From positions 1 through 44,039 of the forward strand of contig NZ_BJNG01000013.1 of the NCBI RefSeq assembly GCF_006539565.1: a stretch of 44,039 nt of DNA. The letters are read 5' to 3'. How positions within the stretch are numbered: the stretch's first letter is position 1; each line of letters begins with the position of its first letter. Positions 39,568 to 44,039 of this stretch are shown piece by piece. Both the position numbers and the translations under genes were made by a program. The DNA comes from Pseudonocardia hydrocarbonoxydans. Its GTDB lineage: Bacteria; Actinomycetota; Actinomycetes; Mycobacteriales; Pseudonocardiaceae. The notes below the pieces were generated by a model. That model was not told the DNA's origin and ran no database searches. It saw only the letters and a list, made by a program, of their open reading frames with translations.

Positions 39568-40371
39568 GTGATCGCGCTGTCGCAAGTGATCGACTTCCTC
39601 CTCGGCCTCATGGGCGACGAGGGCAAGCGCCTGGCGTTCGAGCAGAACCCGCATCAGGAGCTGACCGCCGCCGGCCTCGACGGGCTGACCGGCCAGGACG
39701 TGCGCGACGCGCAGCTGCAGATGTGCGACTCCGGGGTGATCAGCTCCGGAGGCGGCGGCGGCGGTGGGGGCGGGGGCGGCGGGGGCGGTGGCGGTGCGGC
39801 CGGGGGCGGCCGGCACACCGCAGGGGACGACCCCGTCCAGGCCATCCAGCACACGACGGCCACCTTCCACGTCACGGAGGTGACCGAGACCACCATCGTC
39901 ACCATCGACGACCGCGACGTCGTCTTCAACAACTCGTTCAACTCCGACGACGACGTGACGATCATCGACGACTCGTTCAACGACAGCTCGTCGGTCGTCA
40001 ACGACGTCACGGCGATCCAGGACAACGACACGATCATCAACGACAACGACACGATCAACGTCGAGGACAACGACACCCAGGTCGGCGAGGTCGTCGTCGG
40101 GGGCCCGGGCGACCCGCAGGACCCGGACGCCCCGCAGGAGGCGACCGAGCCCGCCGACGCGGGCGCGGCGAACCCGCCGCTGGGGATCGCGACCGAGGAC
40201 ATCGTCGGGCCCGACGCGGAGCCGGCCGACGAGACCGGGGACGGGGCCGAGGAGGCCGGCACGACGGAGCCGGCCGACACGGCCGAGCCGGAGCCCGAGG
40301 TCGACGACGCGCCGGACTTCACGACCGACGTCGAGCCGGACCCCGACCCCGTCGACGCCGCGATCGTGTAG
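39568..40371 (+). CDS. IniB N-terminal domain protein
   Basis: 267 residues. The N-terminal 50 residues match IniB starts (SQVIDFLLGLMGDEGKRLAF; NPHQELTAAGLDG). A run of about 16 Gly follows (near 61-76), then a beta/low-complexity region of Asp/Asn/Thr (NNSFNSDDDVTIIDDSFND; DNDTIINDNDTINVEDND), then an acidic Pro/Glu/Asp tail. Mycobacterial IniB is a Gly-rich protein of unknown role induced by cell-wall drugs. GTG 39568 has GGAGG. Confidence 0.85.
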   Translation: MIALSQVIDFLLGLMGDEGKRLAFEQNPHQELTAAGLDGLTGQDVRDAQLQMCDSGVISSGGGGGGGGGGGGGGGGAAGGGRHTAGDDPVQAIQHTTATFHVTEVTETTIVTIDDRDVVFNNSFNSDDDVTIIDDSFNDSSSVVNDVTAIQDNDTIINDNDTINVEDNDTQVGEVVVGGPGDPQDPDAPQEATEPADAGAANPPLGIATEDIVGPDAEPADETGDGAEEAGTTEPADTAEPEPEVDDAPDFTTDVEPDPDPVDAAIV

Positions 40372-40385
40372 GGGGGACCGACGCC

Positions 40386-42218
40386 ATGAGCGGCACCGAC
40401 CCGGCCGGGGTGGTCGACGAGGCCCTGTCCGTCATCGCCCGGTACGACCGTCCCGACCTCGACGAACGGCTGCGGATCTCGCGGGCCCGGGTGCTCGACG
40501 GCCGGGTGCGGGTGCTCGTGGTGGGCGAGTTCAAGCAGGGCAAGTCGATGCTCGTCAACGGGCTGGTCGGGGCCCCGGTGTGCCCGACGTTCGACGACGT
40601 CGCCACCGCGGTGCCGACGGTCGTGCGGCACGCGGAGACGGTGACGGTGACGCTGGTGCGCCGCGGCGGGCCCGACAGCGAGCCCGTGCGCGTCGACATC
40701 CCGGCGGCCGACCTCGCCGCGCACGTCTGCGAGCAGGGCAACCCGGGCAACCGCGAGGGCTGGAGCCACGTCGAGGTGGGGGTGCCGCGGCCGGTCCTCG
40801 CCGGGGGGCTGGAGCTCGTCGACACCCCCGGTGTCGGCGGGCTCCAGTCCGTGCACGGCGCGGCGACGATGTCGGCCCTGCCCTCCGCCGACGCCGTGCT
40901 GCTCGTCTCCGACGCCTCGCAGGAGTACACGGCCCCGGAGATCGCGTTCCTGCGGCACGCCGCGTCGGTCTGCCCGACGGTGGCGTGCGTGCTGACCAAG
41001 ATCGACCTCTACCCGGAGGCGGGGCGCATCGCGGAGCTCAACCGCGGGCACCTCGCCGCGGCCGGCATCACCGCCGAGCTGTTCGAGGTGTCCTCGACGC
41101 TGCGCTGGCACGCCGTGCTGACCAGCGACACCGAGGCCAACGCGGAGTCCGGGTTCCCGGCGCTGGTGGGCTACGTCCGCAAGCGCGTGCTCGGGCAGGC
41201 CGACCGGATCGCCCGGCGCGGCGTCGTCCACGACGTGCTCGCCGTGACCGAGCAGGTCTCGGGCAGCCTGCGGGCCGAGCTGACCGCGCAGGACCCCGAG
41301 GCCGCCGCCGCGCTGATGGCCGGGCTCACCGCGGCCCAGGAGCGCGCGACCGCGCTCAAGGAGCGCTCGGCCCGCTGGCAGCAGACCCTCAACGACGGCG
41401 TCGCCGACCTCAACGCCGACATCGACTACGACCTGCGCGACCGGATGCGCGAGATCAGCCGCCTCGCCGAGGACGAGCTGGCCGCCGTCGGCGACCCGAC
41501 GAAGGTCTGGGACCAGTTCTCCGGGTGGGTGCAGCAGGAGGTCGCCAACGCGGCGGCGGCGAACTTCGTCTGGGCCACCCAGCGGGCCCGCCACCTCGCC
41601 CACAAGGTCGCCGAGCACTTCTCCAGCGACCGCGACCAGCTGCTGCCGGCCCTGCGCAACGACCCCTCCGACGCGCTGCGCTCGGTGCGGGCGCTGAAGA
41701 TGCCCGAGGCGGAGACGTGGTCGATCGGCAACAAGGCGCTCACCGGCATGCGCGGCGGGTACATGGGCATGCTGATGTTCGGGATGATGGGCACCTTCCT
41801 CGGCTTCGCCTCGCTGATCAACCCGCTCGGCATCGGCGCGGGGCTGGTGATGGCGGGCAAGTCGGTGGGCGACGAGCGCAAGCGGATCGTCACCAAGAGG
41901 CAGAACGAGGCCAAGACCGCGGCGCGCCGCTACGTCGACGACGTCACCTTCCAGGTCGGCAAGGACTCCCGCGACCGGCTCCGTGCCGTGCAGCGCGATC
42001 TGCGCGACCACTTCACCCAGCAGGCCGAGCAGCTCAAGCGCTCGCTGGCGGAGTCCCAGCAGGCCGCCGAGCGGGCGGTCAAGCAGTCGCAGAGCGAGCG
42101 GGCGGCGCGCCAGGCCGAGATCAACGCGCAGCTCGCGGAGCTGGAGTCGGTGCGCCAGCGGGCCAGGGCCCTGCTGACGGCCGCCGCCACGACACCGGCG
42201 AAGGCCGTGGCGTCGTGA
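40386..42218 (+). CDS. iniA: Dynamin-like GTPase IniA
   Basis: 610 residues. G1 is GEFKQGKS (47-54), then G3 in LVDTPGVGG, and G4 TKID. A hydrophobic membrane paddle (about 455-492, MGMLMFGMMGTFLGFASLIN) is flanked by helices. The C-terminal coiled coil is rich in Gln/Ala/Arg (QQAEQLKRSLAESQQAAERA). Mycobacterial IniA is a bacterial dynamin-like protein that can remodel membranes. ATG 40386 follows a G-rich ribosome site; the stop overlaps iniC (GTGA). Confidence 0.92.
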   Translation: MSGTDPAGVVDEALSVIARYDRPDLDERLRISRARVLDGRVRVLVVGEFKQGKSMLVNGLVGAPVCPTFDDVATAVPTVVRHAETVTVTLVRRGGPDSEPVRVDIPAADLAAHVCEQGNPGNREGWSHVEVGVPRPVLAGGLELVDTPGVGGLQSVHGAATMSALPSADAVLLVSDASQEYTAPEIAFLRHAASVCPTVACVLTKIDLYPEAGRIAELNRGHLAAAGITAELFEVSSTLRWHAVLTSDTEANAESGFPALVGYVRKRVLGQADRIARRGVVHDVLAVTEQVSGSLRAELTAQDPEAAAALMAGLTAAQERATALKERSARWQQTLNDGVADLNADIDYDLRDRMREISRLAEDELAAVGDPTKVWDQFSGWVQQEVANAAAANFVWATQRARHLAHKVAEHFSSDRDQLLPALRNDPSDALRSVRALKMPEAETWSIGNKALTGMRGGYMGMLMFGMMGTFLGFASLINPLGIGAGLVMAGKSVGDERKRIVTKRQNEAKTAARRYVDDVTFQVGKDSRDRLRAVQRDLRDHFTQQAEQLKRSLAESQQAAERAVKQSQSERAARQAEINAQLAELESVRQRARALLTAAATTPAKAVAS

Positions 42219-43675
42219 GCCTGATCGCCGCCACGCGCCGGGTGCTGCTGCTCGCGATCGACACCCACCGGGGCGACCCCGCCACCGTCGCCCACCTGCA
42301 GGGCCAGCTCGCCCGGCTCGACGAGCCGCTGCGCGTCGCGATCGCCGGGAAGGTCAAGGCCGGCAAGTCGACGCTGCTCAACGCCCTCGTCGGCGAGAAC
42401 GTCGCCCCGACCGACGCCGGGGAGTGCACGCGCGTCGTCACCTGGTACCGCGACGGGCACGTACCGCGGATCGTGCTGCACCCGCACCGGGGCGCCGCCG
42501 AGCCGCTGACCGTCCGCCGGGAGGAGGGCTCGCTGGTCATCGACCTGGCCGGCACCCCCGCCGACGACGTCGAGCGCCTGGTCGTCGACTGGCCCTCCGA
42601 GAGCCTGCGGGCGGCCACGCTGATCGACACCCCCGGCATCGCCTCGACGTCGGCGTCGACCTCCCAGCGGACCGTCGCCTTCCTCGACCCCGACGACGAC
42701 ACCCCCACCGAGGCCGACGCCGTCGTCTACCTGATGCGCCACCTGCACGCCGCCGACGCCGAGTTCCTGGAGTCCTTCCGCGACCGCGGCGTCGCGCGGG
42801 CCACCGCCGTCAACACCGTCGCGGTGATCTCGCGGGCCGACGAGATCGGCGGCGGCCGCGTCGACGCCATGTTCTCCGCGCGCGGCATCGCCCAGCGCTA
42901 CCGGGCCGACCCGACGGTGCGCGGCCTGTGCCAGGACGTCGTCGCCGTGGCGGGACTGCTCGCCCAGACCGGGCGGACGCTGCGCCACGCCGAGTACACC
43001 GCGCTCGCCGACCTCTCCGCGCTCCCCCGCGAGGAGCTCGACGGCGACCTGCTGTCGGTGGCCCGTTTCCGCCGGGGCGGTGACGCCGAGCAGCGCGACC
43101 GGCTGGTGCGCCGCTTCGGGCTGTTCGGCATCCGCCTGTCGGCCATGCTCATCCGGCAGGGCACGAACAACCCCGACGCCCTCGCCGCCGAACTGGTGAA
43201 CCGCAGCGGGCTCGCCGAGCTGCAGAACGTCCTGCACACCCAGTTCACCGGCCGCCGCGACCTGCTCAAGGCCCGGTCGGCGCTGCTCGCCGTCGACCGG
43301 TTGCTGCAGGGCACACGGCGGGACGGCCCGCTGGCGCGCGAGGTGGAGCGCGTGCTCGCCGGCGCCCACGAGTTCGCCGAGCTGCGGCTGCTCGGCGCCC
43401 TGCGCTCGGGGGTCGTGGGGCTGCCCCGCCCGGTCGCGGAGGAGGCCGAACGCCTGCTCGGCGACGCCGGCGCGTCACCGGCCGCGCGGCTGGGCCTGCC
43501 GCCCGGCACCCCCGCTGCGGAGCTGCGCCAGGCCGCGTTCGGGGCGCTGGAGCGCTGGCAGCGCCACGCCGCCAACCCGATGCTGTCGCGCTCCGCGACC
43601 GCCGCGTGCCACACCGTCATCCGGACCTGCGAGGGAATCCTCGCCGCCGGCCCCCACCCCGTCCGCACCCCTTGA
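42215..43675 (+). CDS. iniC: Dynamin-like GTPase IniC
   Basis: 486 residues. G1 is GKVKAGKST (about 45-53), G3 is LIDTPGIAS, G4 is VISRADEIG. The helical second half (LQNVLHTQFTGRRDLLKARS) is typical of IniC. It has no obvious membrane paddle, so it probably works with IniA as an unequal dynamin pair. GTG 42215 overlaps the iniA stop by 4 nt, indicating coupled translation. Confidence 0.92.
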   Translation: MSLIAATRRVLLLAIDTHRGDPATVAHLQGQLARLDEPLRVAIAGKVKAGKSTLLNALVGENVAPTDAGECTRVVTWYRDGHVPRIVLHPHRGAAEPLTVRREEGSLVIDLAGTPADDVERLVVDWPSESLRAATLIDTPGIASTSASTSQRTVAFLDPDDDTPTEADAVVYLMRHLHAADAEFLESFRDRGVARATAVNTVAVISRADEIGGGRVDAMFSARGIAQRYRADPTVRGLCQDVVAVAGLLAQTGRTLRHAEYTALADLSALPREELDGDLLSVARFRRGGDAEQRDRLVRRFGLFGIRLSAMLIRQGTNNPDALAAELVNRSGLAELQNVLHTQFTGRRDLLKARSALLAVDRLLQGTRRDGPLAREVERVLAGAHEFAELRLLGALRSGVVGLPRPVAEEAERLLGDAGASPAARLGLPPGTPAAELRQAAFGALERWQRHAANPMLSRSATAACHTVIRTCEGILAAGPHPVRTP

Positions 43676-43737
43676 ACCCCCAGGACGGACGGAGTATCAA
43701 CCCGTCGGGGTCGTCCTCCTACGTAGCGGGTCGCGAC

Positions 43738-43769
43738 GGACACATCGGAGCGTGTCCGCGTACACGGAC
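43738..43769. promoter_or_regulatory. Overlapping dyads upstream of the last gene
   Basis: GGACAC (43738-43743) pairs with GTGTCC (43752-43757), and GTCCG (43754-43758) pairs with CGGAC (43765-43769). Between iniC (stop 43675) and the partial gene at 43826 there is no other gene. Terminator or operator; cannot tell. Confidence 0.35.
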
Positions 43770-43825
43770 CGGTGGCCGTCGCCGCACCAGCATGGGCCTG
43801 ACACCGCTTCAGAGGGGTAGTAGCC

Positions 43826-44039
43826 ATGCCGAACACCGCAACCCGGGACACACCCGTGACCGCGCCGTCGATCGACGACACGGGTGACGCGGCCCTGGCC
43901 GAGCAGGCCTGGGCCCGCGGTGACGCCGTCGCCGCCATCGAGGCCGCCGACCGGGTGCTCGCCGAGGGGAGCGACCCGGGGGCCCGGGCCGCGGGCGTCG
44001 CCGCCGCGGCCGCCGCCGCCGACGGCGCCCTGCTCGACG
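43826..44039 (+). CDS. Partial protein cut by the window end, helical repeat start
   Basis: 71 residues are visible. After a short Thr/Asp-rich lead the sequence is helical and Ala-rich (ALAEQAWARGDAVAAIEAAD; DPGARAAGVAAAAAAADG), like the start of a tetratricopeptide array. Large LuxR-type regulators with TPR-like regions sometimes accompany ini genes, but the visible part does not prove that. The ribosome site AGAGGGG is upstream of ATG 43826. Confidence 0.55.
   Translation, partial: MPNTATRDTPVTAPSIDDTGDAALAEQAWARGDAVAAIEAADRVLAEGSDPGARAAGVAAAAAAADGALLD

Noticed and set aside
39736..39800. Gly-codon run read as a DNA repeat element
   Set aside because: It is the poly-Gly stretch of the IniB-like protein with mixed GGC/GGG/GGT codons, not an independent repeat.

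Overview
The window comes from a high-GC actinobacterium, most likely Pseudonocardia or a close relative. The evidence is the roughly 70-75% GC of ordinary genes, frequent GTG starts, many start codons placed 6-8 nt after a -10-like TANNNT box (leaderless architecture), and families typical of actinomycetes: an IniB/IniA/IniC cluster, a class F sortase, an actinomycete-type integrative element in tRNA-Pro, a MerR/GyrI-like regulator and a DUF6529 protein. The genus is inferred from gene content, not proven.

Layout. 1-860: a frameshifted small exported protein and non-coding DNA. 860-8042: regulatory and metabolic genes (GAF/PucR-type regulator, epoxide-hydrolase-like enzyme, DedA protein, STAS and HATPase anti-sigma partners, IclR, and a TetR divergent to a SnoaL-like protein). 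8054-9917: tRNA-Gly(UCC), a 13-residue-period Ca-binding repeat protein, a class F sortase lipoprotein and a CHRD-domain surface protein. 10048-18750: tRNA-Pro(UGG) carrying an integrated element of about 8.6 kb bounded by identical 54-bp repeats. The element has integrase, excisionase, an FtsK/Tra-type translocase, three small proteins, a dyad-rich operator array, an XRE regulator, CutA, then a low-GC AAA ATPase plus a PD-(D/E)XK-like partner as cargo, a hairpin-rich possible origin, and a RepSA-like HUH initiator.

18850-24350: SDR, NTF2-like and MerR genes, then a scarred region (VOC remnant, DUF1905, and a 5'-truncated dienelactone hydrolase head-to-head with a 5'-truncated ABC ATPase), an ABC-2 permease, an ECF sigma factor with a SnoaL tail, and a small CHHC protein. 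24655-28480: Nei, RpiB, DUF429, DUF937, AI-2E-type permease. 28525-31934: a textbook MerR-type promoter driving an ABC exporter, a decayed comB-like gene between 64-bp repeats, and an MBL-fold hydrolase. 31950-33651: a Rieske / DUF6529 / exported-protein operon.

33763-44039: the most interesting chromosomal block. A Crp-type regulator overlaps a membrane class III cyclase with an unusual substrate-specifying pair. Beside them lies a transmembrane Hsp70-like protein. Divergent to that is an ini-type operon: a hyperacidic Asp/Gln/Gly protein, a strong hairpin, an IniB-like protein, two dynamin-like GTPases (IniA, IniC), and a further gene cut off by the window end. In mycobacteria ini proteins belong to the cell-envelope stress response. 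The added Hsp70, acidic protein and cNMP-signalling neighbours suggest an expanded envelope-remodelling module here.

Two systems most merit follow-up: the Hsp70-ini module, and the AAA-ATPase/nuclease-like pair carried by the tRNA-Pro element, a candidate phage-defence cassette. Coordinates are read from the sequence by eye; no database search was possible.
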